From NCBI GenBank assembly GCA_002710685.1, contig PALD01000033.1, positions 62,001-126,000 on the forward strand: a stretch of 64,000 nucleotides of DNA, written 5' to 3'. The DNA is from Cytophagaceae bacterium (GTDB taxonomy: Bacteria; Bacteroidota; Bacteroidia; Flavobacteriales; Flavobacteriaceae). The notes under the pieces were generated by a model. That model made no database searches. It saw nothing but the letters and a program-made list of their open reading frames with translations, and had not been told where the DNA came from. Positions 29,220 to 38,484 of the stretch are shown piece by piece; positions within the stretch are counted from its first letter, which is position 1; every line of letters begins with the position of its first letter. The position numbers and the translations under genes were made by a program.

Positions 29220-30652
29220 TCTTTGATCAGGTTTCTTATCCAGGCGATTACCATGACCACCATCAATAAAGCAAATGGAAGTGATGTTACGATAAGCAGT
29301 TTTTGTACCGCCGTCAGCACATCACTTTCTGGCCGTGCATGGCCCAGCAGCACAATGCCCACACAGCATAAAGTGAGCAGCACTCCCCACAACAGGCGCA
29401 TTTTTCTAGAAGGATGTTTGTGTCCTTTATCGCTAAGCATCCCCATCACATAGATTGCTGAATCCACACTGGTGACAAGAAAACTGACCAACAGGACAAT
29501 CACCACAATATTTATCAACGCGTTGAGCGGATAGTGGGATAAAAAGACAAAAATAGAACTGAATACATCGCTGAATTCCCCATTGTATTCTCCCCAACCT
29601 TCAATCATGTTAAAGGCAGATTGCCCAAAAACGCTAAACCAGAAAAACGTGCCCAGTGATGGAATCAAGAGTGTCCCGATGATGATTTCCCTAAAGGTCC
29701 TTCCCTGGGAAATCCTCGCGATAAAAATACCGGTAAAAGGTGCCCAGGCCAGCCAAAAAGCCCAGTAATAATACGTCCATTCGGTCAAGAAATCCACCCC
29801 GGGATCATACTTGCCCATCGCCAGGCTCATGGGGATAAAATCAATGATATACCTGTAGATGGAGTTGAAAAAGGATTGTAACACTGGTATTATTTCGCTT
29901 TGAGCGAAAACAAATACAAGCAGTGCAACCGTAAGGTAGATATTAAGTGTAGAGATACGCTTGATGCCCTTGTCCACACCACTCAATGCAGAAACCAGGG
30001 CGAGTATCCCTATGCCTATCACGAGCCATATTATCGTGCCATAGTCCAGGGTAGTGCCCATGAGGTGATTGAGACCGCCGTTGATTTGTGCAGCGCCCAG
30101 GCCCACGGCAGAAACCAGCCCAAATACAGTGGTCAATAACGTTAGTACATCAATCGCTTTGTGATAGGGCTTGCTTTTTTTGCTCTTTTTGTGCTTAAAG
30201 ATACTGCTGATGGATACCGGCAGCTTGTTCTTGAATATTGCATGGCCTATCAACAGGGCAAAGAGGCCATAAAATGCCCAGGCTGTAAACCCCCATTGAT
30301 AAAATGTGAATTCCAGGGCTATCGTGGCAGGTGCTGAACCAGTATTTAATGGTGGATTATTGTACATGAAGACCGGCTCTTGTACGGCCCGCAAAAGGAT
30401 GCCCGCGCCCATGCCCGCGCTGTACAACATGCTTATCCAGGCGAGACGGGAGTATGCTGGTTTTTCTTTGGGCCTACCCAATTTTATCTTGCCCCATGGC
30501 GAAATGGCAATCACGAGAAGAAACAATACACAGCCCAGCCCTAGGTAGAGGTAAAAGGTACCAAAGTACTTTCTTACCCACAGGGATGAAACCTCGATGA
30601 TATCATAGGCATTACTGGTAAATGCAAAAAAATATGCGGCTACAAGGAACAA
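29216..30652 (-). CDS. BCCT-family transporter (betaine/carnitine/choline type)
   Basis: A multi-spanning inner-membrane transporter, 478 residues from TTG. The tryptophan-rich core of the BCCT family is visible (WTYYYWAFWLAWAPFTGIFIARISQGRTFREI), with LYSAGMGAGILLRAVQEP near the first part. The substrate may be glycine betaine, choline or another quaternary amine, powered by Na+ or H+. The start is a problem: the first helix (LLFLVAAYFFAF) is cut by the TTG at 30652. The frame is open upstream for another 20 codons or more (with KVLCITVIL just before it) but has no ATG, GTG or TTG, so a CTG or other rare start is possible. It follows the SDR gene by 44 bases. Confidence 0.88.
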   Translation of the reverse strand: MFLVAAYFFAFTSNAYDIIEVSSLWVRKYFGTFYLYLGLGCVLFLLVIAISPWGKIKLGRPKEKPAYSRLAWISMLYSAGMGAGILLRAVQEPVFMYNNPPLNTGSAPATIALEFTFYQWGFTAWAFYGLFALLIGHAIFKNKLPVSISSIFKHKKSKKSKPYHKAIDVLTLLTTVFGLVSAVGLGAAQINGGLNHLMGTTLDYGTIIWLVIGIGILALVSALSGVDKGIKRISTLNIYLTVALLVFVFAQSEIIPVLQSFFNSIYRYIIDFIPMSLAMGKYDPGVDFLTEWTYYYWAFWLAWAPFTGIFIARISQGRTFREIIIGTLLIPSLGTFFWFSVFGQSAFNMIEGWGEYNGEFSDVFSSIFVFLSHYPLNALINIVVIVLLVSFLVTSVDSAIYVMGMLSDKGHKHPSRKMRLLWGVLLTLCCVGIVLLGHARPESDVLTAVQKLLIVTSLPFALLMVVMVIAWIRNLIKD

Positions 30653-30696
30653 CAGGATGACCGTGATGCACAGTACCTTATTGTCGTAAAGTGATT

Positions 30697-32151
30697 TTAA
30701 GCTCTTGATGCTCTTGCCTCTTGTGTATTGTAGGTGGCAATATTGCGCACCATACCCTCAAAGATAAAATAATGAAATGGAAGCATGGCATACCAGTAGG
30801 CACGCCCCAGTAGTCCTTTAGGTCTAAAGGTGGCCGTTTGATGCAGTATGTCCTTATCATCAATTTCCCACTCCAGCCAGGCTTCGCCGGGCACGCGCAT
30901 TTCGGCAAAAAGCAAGAGTCGTTTGTTCTCACGGTCAGCAAGTATGACCCGCCAAAAATCGAGTGAATCCCCCTCATAAAGTCGGTTGGGATGTGTCCTG
31001 CCACGCCGCAGGCCCACACCACCCACCAGCTTGTCAAGATACCCCCTTAACTTCCACAACCTATTGCCATAATACCAGCCGCGGCGACCGCCTATTGACC
31101 AGATGTTGTCAAGGACCTGTTGGGTGTCTTTTACCTTGAATTGTTGATGGTCCTTAAGGCACCCATGCTCTGGCACCTTGATGTATTTTTTTAAATCCTG
31201 CCTGAAGCGGCCACTTACCATACTGTCCTTCCAGCTGCTTATGACCTGGTTTTGTTCTATTTTTTCAAAGGCAAGTTCAATGGCCTCTGTATAGGGTATG
31301 GGTGTAATGTTGAGCATTTCCTGCAGGCGGGTATCTTTTGTAATAACCTCCACGCGCATACTATCAACAAGGTTTAACGCAAGCTTGTATGAGGTTGATG
31401 TTACAAAATAGAGCCAGTATGATGACAGTCGTGGTGACATGAATGGAACATCCACGATACGCAGGGTCAATTTGCGGTAACGTGCATATAACTGCATCAT
31501 CTGTTTATAGGTGACAACATCTGGGCCGCCAATGTCAAAACTTTCATCATGGCATTTTTCATTGCCCAGTACACCGGTAAGATAGTCCAGCACATTGCGT
31601 ATCGCGATGGGCTGGCAGCAGGTCTTGACCCATTTTGGCGTAATCATGACGGGGAGTTTCTCGCATAGGTCCCTTATAATTTCAAAAGATGAACTGCCAG
31701 AACCCACAATGATGGCTGCCCTTAAAACCGTAACACTATACTTGCCTTCATAGAGAATTTCTTCAACACGCTTTCGCGAACGCAAATGCTTGCTGAGGTT
31801 TTTTTCATTGATTATGCCGCTCAGGTAAATGACCTGTTTGCATGCTGTCTCCTTAAGATAGGTGTTGAAGTTGCGGGCAGAGATTTCCTCCTTTTCGTCA
31901 AAGTCCTTAGTTGAGGAGGTCATGCTGTGAATGAGGTAATATGCCGCATCAATATCTTGCGGCAGCTTGCCAGGTTGGGGTGCTTGAAGAAAGTCAATCT
32001 CCACAACCTCGATCTTTGCACGGGTTTCCTTATCTATTGAGAGCCTGTCGGCATCGCGCACGGTACAAACGACTTCATGCCCTTTTTCAATCAATATGGG
32101 AAGTAATCTTAGGCCTATATAGCCATTGGCACCGGTGAGCAGGATTTTCAT
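30697..32151 (-). CDS. SDR-type NAD(P)-binding protein with DUF2867 C-terminal domain
   Basis: The N-terminal Rossmann domain starts MKILLTGANGYIGLRLLPIL with the TGxxGxxG dinucleotide motif, as in NmrA/atypical SDR proteins. IVGSGSSSFEIIRDLCEKLPVMITPKWVKT lies in the middle. The last 150 residues (SIGGRRGWYYGNRLWKLRGYLDKLVGG; GDSLDFWRV; PGEAWLEWEI; RPKGLLGRAYWYAMLPFHYFIF) match DUF2867. The reaction is unknown; such 480-residue proteins are common in Bacteroidota and Proteobacteria. It is divergent from a small membrane protein gene and precedes the BCCT gene. Confidence 0.85.
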   Translation of the reverse strand: MKILLTGANGYIGLRLLPILIEKGHEVVCTVRDADRLSIDKETRAKIEVVEIDFLQAPQPGKLPQDIDAAYYLIHSMTSSTKDFDEKEEISARNFNTYLKETACKQVIYLSGIINEKNLSKHLRSRKRVEEILYEGKYSVTVLRAAIIVGSGSSSFEIIRDLCEKLPVMITPKWVKTCCQPIAIRNVLDYLTGVLGNEKCHDESFDIGGPDVVTYKQMMQLYARYRKLTLRIVDVPFMSPRLSSYWLYFVTSTSYKLALNLVDSMRVEVITKDTRLQEMLNITPIPYTEAIELAFEKIEQNQVISSWKDSMVSGRFRQDLKKYIKVPEHGCLKDHQQFKVKDTQQVLDNIWSIGGRRGWYYGNRLWKLRGYLDKLVGGVGLRRGRTHPNRLYEGDSLDFWRVILADRENKRLLLFAEMRVPGEAWLEWEIDDKDILHQTATFRPKGLLGRAYWYAMLPFHYFIFEGMVRNIATYNTQEARASRA

Positions 32152-32193
32152 ATCTCCATAAATTTATGAATAGGTACCGCTACAAACTGATAA

Positions 32194-32220
32194 GGTAATG
32201 CTAATTTTAGCTAAATTACC
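32194..32220. promoter_or_regulatory. inverted repeat in the divergent SDR/small-protein region
   Basis: GGTAAT (32194-32199) pairs with ATTACC (32215-32220), and inside it GCTA (32200-32203) pairs with TAGC (32208-32211). It overlaps a -7-like TAATTTTA in an 86-base divergent intergenic region, so it could be an operator shared by the two genes. Confidence 0.4.
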
Positions 32221-32237
32221 TTTCTTAAATCAAGTCT

Positions 32238-32441
32238 ATGAATAATACCATGCGTAAAATCACTGCCGTAATAGGGGTCGTGTTGATAGGCCTGGGGGTT
32301 TATCAAGCCTTCGTGCCACAAGAAGTTTTGAGTTTTGGGGGGCTTGAGGTCACCGCAAAAGAAGGAATAACCACTGAGACAATCATCATCATTGCCCTGG
32401 GGCTGCTTGCGCTGTTTGCCAGTTTTTATAGAAAGAAATAA
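32238..32441 (+). CDS. small two-helix membrane protein of unknown function
   Basis: The 67-residue protein has two hydrophobic segments, MRKITAVIGVVLIGLGVYQAF (about 5-25) and TETIIIIALGLLALFASFY (about 46-64), joined by a short polar loop with VPQEVLSFGGLEVTAKEG, and a basic end (RKK). I do not recognise a named family; similar short proteins occur widely in flavobacteria. It is divergent from the SDR gene, and its stop abuts that of the convergent unknown gene at 32442. Confidence 0.65.
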   Translation: MNNTMRKITAVIGVVLIGLGVYQAFVPQEVLSFGGLEVTAKEGITTETIIIIALGLLALFASFYRKK

Positions 32442-32873
32442 TCACATTCCCCCAGGGCCGGGGGAGATGGCATCAGCCTTATGCTCTAGCACCTTCTTGA
32501 AAAACCCATGTGCCGCCATATCCTGTTTCCTGGCGCGAATCTTAAAATAGTATTTGTCACGGTAAATACTGTATTCATCCGCTTTCCCTTTATAAAGGGA
32601 TAATTTATAATAGGGTATTATGAGTGCATAACTCTCCAGCAAAGACCTAAAGCCCACAATGATCCCCAGTGGGCGCATCTCGATATTACAGATGTTGAGG
32701 TTGTTGTCCAGGATAAGGAGGTTGTTGATCTCCACGCTGCACGTATTGATAAAAAGCTTTGGAGAACCTATACCACCCATCTTGATCCTCTCCATGAGGG
32801 TAAATGGCCGGCCCACGGCCTCATCTATCTTTTTCCTGACATCGGGATTGTTGTATGAAACGTTGAGGAGCAT
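32442..32873 (-). CDS. conserved hypothetical protein, 143 residues
   Basis: I do not recognise a domain. The protein is soluble-looking, begins MLLNVSYNNPDVRKKIDEAVG, is predicted mixed alpha/beta, and has a Gly/Pro-rich end (AISPGPGGM). There is no signal peptide or membrane helix. It is a single gene divergent from argS, with 77 bases between the starts, and its stop abuts that of the small membrane protein. Codon use looks like its neighbours. It is called as real from length and the clean fit between the neighbours. Confidence 0.7.
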   Translation of the reverse strand: MLLNVSYNNPDVRKKIDEAVGRPFTLMERIKMGGIGSPKLFINTCSVEINNLLILDNNLNICNIEMRPLGIIVGFRSLLESYALIIPYYKLSLYKGKADEYSIYRDKYYFKIRARKQDMAAHGFFKKVLEHKADAISPGPGGM

Positions 32874-32922
32874 ACCTTAAATATAGCCATTTTTACATTG
32901 GGATTGCACCTGTAACAATCCT

Positions 32923-32930
32923 TATCTTTG
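32923..32930 (+). promoter_or_regulatory. argS -7 promoter box
   Basis: TATCTTTG fits TANNTTTG, 20 bases before ATG 32951. A TTGG at 32898-32901 is a possible -33 element at slightly long spacing. Confidence 0.55.
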
Positions 32931-32950
32931 CGACCTTATAAACGAGAAGA

Positions 32951-34726
32951 ATGAACCTTCAGCATACCATTACAGAAGCCGTAAAAAAAGCAATTGGCGA
33001 GCATTATGAAGCTACACTGGATAGCGTGGAAATCCAACCTACCCGCAAGGATTTTGAGGGAGACCTCACCGTGGTTGTCTTCCCCATGTTGCGCGTGGTC
33101 AAGGGCAATCCCGTGGCCATAGGTACTGCCGTGGGTGAATACCTCGTGGCAAATGTGGAGGAAATCACGGCATTTAACGTGGTAAAGGGATTTCTTAACC
33201 TTGTTGTTGCAGATGGGTATTATATTTCGCTGTTGCGAAATATAACCGGCGACAAAAACTACGGGAAAGTACCACCCAGCGGCAAGGCCATCCTGGTGGA
33301 GTATAGCTCGCCAAATACTAACAAACCACTACACCTAGGGCACATTCGCAATAACCTGTTAGGATATTCGGTTGCTGAAATTCTAAAAGCAGCGGGCCAT
33401 AAAGTGTACAAGACACAGATTATCAATGACCGCGGAATCCATATTTGCAAGAGTATGGTGGCCTATGAAAAATTTGGTGAAAGCGAAACTCCCGAAACCT
33501 CTGGTCTCAAGGGCGATAAACTTGTAGGGAATTATTATGTAAAGTTTGACAAGGCCTATAAAGAAGAACAGTCTTATCTCGTTGCCCAGGGCAAGAGTAA
33601 AGAAGAGGCAGAAAAACGGGCACCCTTGATGCTTGAAGCTCAGGAAATGTTGAGGAAATGGGAAGCTGGCGACCCTGAAACCGTTGCCCTTTGGGAAAAG
33701 ATGAATGGCTGGGTATATGATGGTTTTGAAGAGACCTACAAAGCATTGGGCGTTGATTTTGATAGTTATTATTACGAGAGCAATACCTATTTATTGGGTA
33801 AAGACAATATAGAAGAAGGACTTAAAAAAGGTGTTTTCTTTAAAAAAGAAGATGGCTCGGTATGGTGTGACCTTACCGATGAAGGCCTGGATGAAAAGCT
33901 CGTGCTGCGCAGCGATGGTACGGCAGTGTACATGACACAGGATATAGGTACCGCAATTCAACGGGTCAAGGATTTTCCTGATATAGGCGGGATGATCTAT
34001 ACCGTGGGCAACGAGCAGGATTATCATTTTAAGGTGCTTTTTCACATTCTTAAAAAATTGGGCTTTGACTGGGCAGATAACCTGTATCACCTTAGCTATG
34101 GCATGGTTGATTTGCCCAGTGGCAAGATGAAATCACGCGAAGGCACGGTGGTCGATGCTGATGACCTTGTGGTTGAGATGACTGATACCGCAGCTAAGAT
34201 TTCTGAAGAGCTGGGCAAGCTTGAGGGATATAGCAATGAAGAAAAAAATGAACTCTACCGCATGATTGGCCTGGGGGCATTGAAATATTATATCCTCAAG
34301 GTTGACCCTAAAAAGCGCATTCTTTTTAATCCTGAAGAATCTGTTGATTTTCAGGGAAACACGGGTCCTTTCATTCAATATACCTATGCCAGGATTCAAT
34401 CTATCCTGCGCAAAGCAGATGAACTAGGCGTATCGTTGACCGTACCACATAAAGCATTGCACCTCAAGGAGAAGGAGCTGCTCAAGATTGTTGAGGCATA
34501 CCCCGAGACGGTTCAGCTGGCTGCTGAAAATCACAGTCCTGCCTTGATAGCAAACTATATCTATGACCTCGTGAAGGAATTTAACAGCTTCTATCAGCAG
34601 GTTTCCATTTTAGGTGCTGATGATGCAGAGGATAAGTCCTTCCGTGTGGTACTCTCCAGGAAAGTCGCAGAGGTCATCGAGAGTGGCTTTGTCCTATTGG
34701 GCATTCAGGTTCCAGAGCGCATGTAG
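32951..34726 (+). CDS. argS: arginine--tRNA ligase
   Basis: ArgRS, 591 residues, charges tRNA-Arg. The class I signature is clear: SSPNTNKPLHLGHIRNNLLG (about 114-133), with HLGH as the HIGH motif. The KMSKS-type loop appears as SGKMKSREGTVV (about 391-402). The N-terminal Add-1 domain and C-terminal DALR anticodon domain flank the core. A TTTCGC/GCGAAA palindrome with 10-bp arms (33221-33244) lies within its coding sequence. Confidence 0.98.
   Translation: MNLQHTITEAVKKAIGEHYEATLDSVEIQPTRKDFEGDLTVVVFPMLRVVKGNPVAIGTAVGEYLVANVEEITAFNVVKGFLNLVVADGYYISLLRNITGDKNYGKVPPSGKAILVEYSSPNTNKPLHLGHIRNNLLGYSVAEILKAAGHKVYKTQIINDRGIHICKSMVAYEKFGESETPETSGLKGDKLVGNYYVKFDKAYKEEQSYLVAQGKSKEEAEKRAPLMLEAQEMLRKWEAGDPETVALWEKMNGWVYDGFEETYKALGVDFDSYYYESNTYLLGKDNIEEGLKKGVFFKKEDGSVWCDLTDEGLDEKLVLRSDGTAVYMTQDIGTAIQRVKDFPDIGGMIYTVGNEQDYHFKVLFHILKKLGFDWADNLYHLSYGMVDLPSGKMKSREGTVVDADDLVVEMTDTAAKISEELGKLEGYSNEEKNELYRMIGLGALKYYILKVDPKKRILFNPEESVDFQGNTGPFIQYTYARIQSILRKADELGVSLTVPHKALHLKEKELLKIVEAYPETVQLAAENHSPALIANYIYDLVKEFNSFYQQVSILGADDAEDKSFRVVLSRKVAEVIESGFVLLGIQVPERM
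33221..33244. repeat. long-armed member of the TTTCGC/GCGAAA palindrome family inside argS
   Basis: TATATTTCGC-TGTT-GCGAAATATA has perfect 10-base arms in coding sequence, encoding YYISLLRNIT. Confidence 0.7.
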
Positions 34727-34762
34727 ATTGTACAAGATTTTATTTTGCTACAGCGAAAAAAT

Positions 34763-34796
34763 AAAAAAGCCTGGGATCATACATCCCAGGCTTTCT
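34763..34796. terminator. bidirectional terminator between argS and the alcohol dehydrogenase gene
   Basis: AAAGCCTGGGAT (34766-34777) and ATCCCAGGCTTT (34783-34794) form a perfect 12-bp stem with A-rich and T-rich flanks. It separates two convergent genes. Confidence 0.85.
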
Positions 34797-34815
34797 GTTG
34801 TATAAGCAATTGTAC

Positions 34816-35871
34816 CTAGTTCTTGAGCGATTGCATATCAATGACAAAACGATACTTCACATCAGAACTCGTGACGCGGTCATAGGCCTCGTTTATGTTT
34901 TGAATATCTATCATCTCTACATCGCAGGTAATGTCATGTTCCCCACAAAAGTCGAGCATTTCCTGTGTTTCCTCAATACCGCCTATCACAGACCCGGCAA
35001 CACTCTTGCGGCCCATGATAAGACTACCACCGTGCATTTCTTCAAGCGGCTCGATGGCTCCCACGATGACCATGGTCGCATCTCTTTTCAATAACTGGAT
35101 ATACGGGTTGAGGTCGTGTTTTACCGGCACGGTATTCAGTAAAAAGTCAAAAGAACCTGCATGCTTTTTCATGGCTTCTTCGTCTTTTGAAATCAGTACT
35201 TCATCTGCTCCCAGTTTTTTGGCATCTTCGCTTTTATCTGGTGATGTGGTTATCATCACTACGTGAGCGCCCATGGCGTGGGCAAACTTGACCCCCATGT
35301 GCCCTAGACCGCCCAGGCCTATAACGCCTACCTTATCGCCTTCTTCCACTTCCCAGTGGCGCAATGGAGAATAGGTGGTGATGCCCGCGCAGAGTAGTGG
35401 AGCTGTGGCTTTGGTATCCAGATTTTCGGGTACGCTGAGCACAAAATCCTCCTTGACGATTACCGTTTCAGAATATCCGCCAAAGGTGTGTCCGCCCAGA
35501 TGTTTATCCTTACCATTATACGTCATCGTCGCACCATTCTCACAATATTGTTCAAGCCCTTCATTACAGGCATCACAATGCTGGCAGGAATCTACCATGC
35601 ACCCCACGCCCACAAGGTCGCCTTCTTTAAAATGGGTTACGTTCTTGCCTACCTCCAGTACACGGCCCACGATCTCATGGCCGGGAACAACGGGATATTT
35701 TGAATTTCCCCAGTCGTTTCTCACTTGGTGAATATCACTGTGGCAGACCCCACAGTACAGAATATCAATTTTTACATCATCATCAAGTACCTCTCTTCTC
35801 TTGATATCCAGAGGTTCAAGGGCGGCATCTTTTGCCTGTGCCCCATACGCTTTTACTTCTATTTTACTCAT
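34816..35871 (-). CDS. zinc-dependent, NAD(P)-dependent alcohol dehydrogenase
   Basis: The 351-residue medium-chain dehydrogenase resembles the YahK/cinnamyl-alcohol group of aldehyde reductases. Catalytic zinc ligands lie in GVCHSDIHQ (Cys, near residue 41) and GHEIVGRV. The structural zinc site has four cysteines within SCQHCDACNEGLEQYC (about 95-110). The Rossmann motif GLGGLGHMGVKFAHAMG (about 182) binds the cofactor, probably NADPH in this subgroup. It is a single gene facing argS. The substrate is likely a broad set of aldehydes and alcohols. Confidence 0.92.
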   Translation of the reverse strand: MSKIEVKAYGAQAKDAALEPLDIKRREVLDDDVKIDILYCGVCHSDIHQVRNDWGNSKYPVVPGHEIVGRVLEVGKNVTHFKEGDLVGVGCMVDSCQHCDACNEGLEQYCENGATMTYNGKDKHLGGHTFGGYSETVIVKEDFVLSVPENLDTKATAPLLCAGITTYSPLRHWEVEEGDKVGVIGLGGLGHMGVKFAHAMGAHVVMITTSPDKSEDAKKLGADEVLISKDEEAMKKHAGSFDFLLNTVPVKHDLNPYIQLLKRDATMVIVGAIEPLEEMHGGSLIMGRKSVAGSVIGGIEETQEMLDFCGEHDITCDVEMIDIQNINEAYDRVTSSDVKYRFVIDMQSLKN

Positions 35872-35889
35872 GTAATTTGTTTTGCTTTA

Positions 35890-35933
35890 AAATAAGCCAT
35901 AAAAAAGGCTTAACCCCGTGTTTATGGGCTTTT
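35890..35933 (-). terminator. possible terminator after the TonB receptor gene
   Basis: On the minus strand AAGCCCATAAA and TTTATGGCTT can pair with one bulged base, followed by ATTTT. It lies just downstream of the receptor stop. Confidence 0.45.
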
Positions 35934-35958
35934 AGCGAATATTTAACGTGAGCTGTTC

Positions 35959-38484
35959 TTAGAAGAAAACCCGCAGCGATACGTTGGGCGTGAGACCCAG
36001 GGAAACATTTTTTACCTCTACCGCGTTGGCATCATCGGCAGTGTCAACGGTATAGTATTGTTGCAGCACATTTTCACGGTTAAGTACGTTGAGCACACCG
36101 GCATTGATCTGCCCTATTAGGCTTTTGCCAAAATAAAACCGGTATTCTCCTGAAACGTCAATCCTGTAAAATGCAGGAAGGTTTACGGCATTGGGCGCGT
36201 CATAGTTTACAAAAGTGTCGTTACCCTCCCGTACGGTTTCGGCACCGGGGATGGGGCGGGTATAGGGCCTGCCAGAACGGTAGGTGCCGCCTATTGAAAA
36301 TTTAAGGTCGTCCACGGGCTCATAACTCGTTGCCAGGGTAAAACTGTGCCGTATATCCGTAAGTGCGGGAAAAGTGGACGGGTCAAGGTCTTCAAACTCA
36401 TAATCTGTGTTTGCCAGTGTATAGGTGGCCCAGGCGCTAAATCCTTTAAAAGTCCTGTTTATGATAAACTCAAGCCCCTGCGAGGTATAACTGCCTGAAG
36501 TCTGAAAAAACTGAAACTGATTTTGAAAACCTTGGTTTGAAGCCGTGATGCCATCTACCATTTTATAAAATCCGCTAACGTCCACCAGCCAGTCCTTGCT
36601 CTTAAACTCAACCCCGCCCGAAGCTTGCCTGCTCAGGACAAGGGGATAGTTTTCTTCATCAGCAAGAATCCATCGGCGGTTTTCAACCCCCAGGAAATCG
36701 TCTTCAAAATCAATGATCTGCGTGGACGTTTGGTATTTTAATTCGCCTTGAGCTTTAACCGCAAAATGATTATCCAGCCCTTGACGTATATTGACCCGCG
36801 GTTCAACACGTAGTTTGTCAAACTTGTCAAAATAAGCAACGCGCATACCACCCCTTATAAAGGTCCTGCCCTGTTTATAGGTAAGGTCGCTAAAGAGCGC
36901 GTGCGTGCGCAACACCTTCTTTTCCCGCTCGGTAAACACGGGATTGTTGACCGCCGTACCGTTGCGTATGCCCGTTTCAATAAATTCATAGCCCGCAAGC
37001 CACTTGAGGCCGGGCATGATACTATAAGTTGATTTTGCCTTAAAACCAGTTTCCAGTACATCGTTTTCCTGGGTAATACGCTGGTCTGTTTCCACATTGC
37101 GGTCGCTGGCATCTATAATGTAACGCGAGTAATAGCCCTCAACCGTGGTCTTAAAACCTGGTGACCAGTCTGCCATCCAGTAACCGCTGGCGCCCAGGTT
37201 GTCCTGTTCTAGTATGCTCTGCCGGTTAGACGCCGTGCCATTTACCGTCTGTTGCTGGGTGTAGTCAAGCTGGTTGCCTATGTAGATAAGGCTTGCGCCA
37301 AAATGATGCCTGTCATCCAGGTCATACAGCAATTTTGCAGAGTAGTCTTCAAAATAAAATTGCGATTCACTGCTCAGGTCTTCCGTAGCATCATTCGTGT
37401 TTATCTCACTATCCTGAAAGCTCCGGTCAAAATAGGAGGTATAAGCAGGCGTGCTCAGTTCATCGGTTATGCTGCGCCTTGCCGAGACCAGCACGTTAAG
37501 ATTTTCCCGGATGGGGATTTGGGCAAACGCATCTACACTTATCATGGATGCCCCGGCACTCCCGCTAAACTTGGCCGAGGTTTCGTTTTCAGTTTCCATG
37601 ATGATGGTACTGCTGGCAGCATTGCCGTACTCACTGCTGGTGCCGTTTTTTACCACGGCAATATTCTTGGTCAAGTATGGATTATACGCCGATATCAACC
37701 CAAAAAAATGCCCGCTGTTGTACATGTGAATCCCGTCATATAGAATCATATTCTCATCATTGTTCCCGCCTCGCACGTTGAGGTTGCTAATGCTTTCATC
37801 CACGCTTTCCACCCCGGGAAGCACTTGTATGGTCTGCAGCACATCTGGGCTCGTGAGGCCGGGTAAAATCCCAAAATCCCTCGTGTTGATGAGCGTACGG
37901 TCATCCTCGGTTTTTTGTAGGCCGGTGGTCAGGAAATTCGTGACCGTGATTTCAGCGAGCTCAAGGTTATCTGCCTCCAGGCGTATGGTCTTGCACTTGC
38001 CTTGCGGCGAAATAAACTGGGACGCGGGAAATTCCCTTTGGCGAAAGCCTAAAAATGAAATGACCACCGTGGCCTCTTGGGGTATATCCTGCAGTTCAAA
38101 ACGTCCCCCGGCATCTGTAATCGTCCCTTTTTTAAAATCCTTGAACACGACTGATGCGCCCATGAGCGGCTCGCCTGTCGCGTTGAGAACAACACCGCAA
38201 GCGGTAAGCTTTTTATTTGTTTTTGTAACGGTGATGTAACGGTCTGAGATGGCCTCAAATGCAAAGTCGGTATGTGTGTTGAGGTACTGTAAAGCCTGGT
38301 CAATGTCTTGAAAGGGTGGGGGCATGGCGATCATTGCGCCGGCCACTTCATCAACAGCATAAGAAAACTTGACCTCAAATTGTTCTTCGAGCTGGTCGAT
38401 TTTATTTTTGAGGGAGATGGAAGTTGTGTTTTGGGCAATTGCCGAAAAACAGATAAGCAGGATTACTAGGCTAAGGTGCCTCAT
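35959..38484 (-). CDS. FecA-type TonB-dependent receptor with STN signalling domain
   Basis: The 841-residue protein has a signal peptide (about 1-17), an N-terminal STN (secretin/TonB short) domain (about 20-90, with IDQLEEQFEVKFSYAVDEV), a carboxypeptidase-regulatory-like domain (about 95-170), a plug (LNVRGGNNDENMILYDGIHMYNS) and a barrel ending in Phe (VSLRVFF). Receptors with STN domains pass a ligand signal to a FecR anti-sigma factor, and the gene overlaps fecR by 14 bases. The transported ligand is unknown; siderophore uptake is typical for FecA but Bacteroidota use the same arrangement for glycans and peptides. No SusD follows. Confidence 0.93.
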   Translation of the reverse strand: MRHLSLVILLICFSAIAQNTTSISLKNKIDQLEEQFEVKFSYAVDEVAGAMIAMPPPFQDIDQALQYLNTHTDFAFEAISDRYITVTKTNKKLTACGVVLNATGEPLMGASVVFKDFKKGTITDAGGRFELQDIPQEATVVISFLGFRQREFPASQFISPQGKCKTIRLEADNLELAEITVTNFLTTGLQKTEDDRTLINTRDFGILPGLTSPDVLQTIQVLPGVESVDESISNLNVRGGNNDENMILYDGIHMYNSGHFFGLISAYNPYLTKNIAVVKNGTSSEYGNAASSTIIMETENETSAKFSGSAGASMISVDAFAQIPIRENLNVLVSARRSITDELSTPAYTSYFDRSFQDSEINTNDATEDLSSESQFYFEDYSAKLLYDLDDRHHFGASLIYIGNQLDYTQQQTVNGTASNRQSILEQDNLGASGYWMADWSPGFKTTVEGYYSRYIIDASDRNVETDQRITQENDVLETGFKAKSTYSIMPGLKWLAGYEFIETGIRNGTAVNNPVFTEREKKVLRTHALFSDLTYKQGRTFIRGGMRVAYFDKFDKLRVEPRVNIRQGLDNHFAVKAQGELKYQTSTQIIDFEDDFLGVENRRWILADEENYPLVLSRQASGGVEFKSKDWLVDVSGFYKMVDGITASNQGFQNQFQFFQTSGSYTSQGLEFIINRTFKGFSAWATYTLANTDYEFEDLDPSTFPALTDIRHSFTLATSYEPVDDLKFSIGGTYRSGRPYTRPIPGAETVREGNDTFVNYDAPNAVNLPAFYRIDVSGEYRFYFGKSLIGQINAGVLNVLNRENVLQQYYTVDTADDANAVEVKNVSLGLTPNVSLRVFF

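Noticed and set aside
30678..31037. 119-residue minus-strand frame overlapping the SDR gene
   Set aside because: It is a shifted-frame shadow of the DUF2867 part with no family features; I also checked it as an N-terminal extension for the BCCT gene but it is in another frame.
37252..37743. 163-residue plus-strand frame inside the TonB receptor gene
   Set aside because: Antisense shadow in a long GC-balanced coding region.
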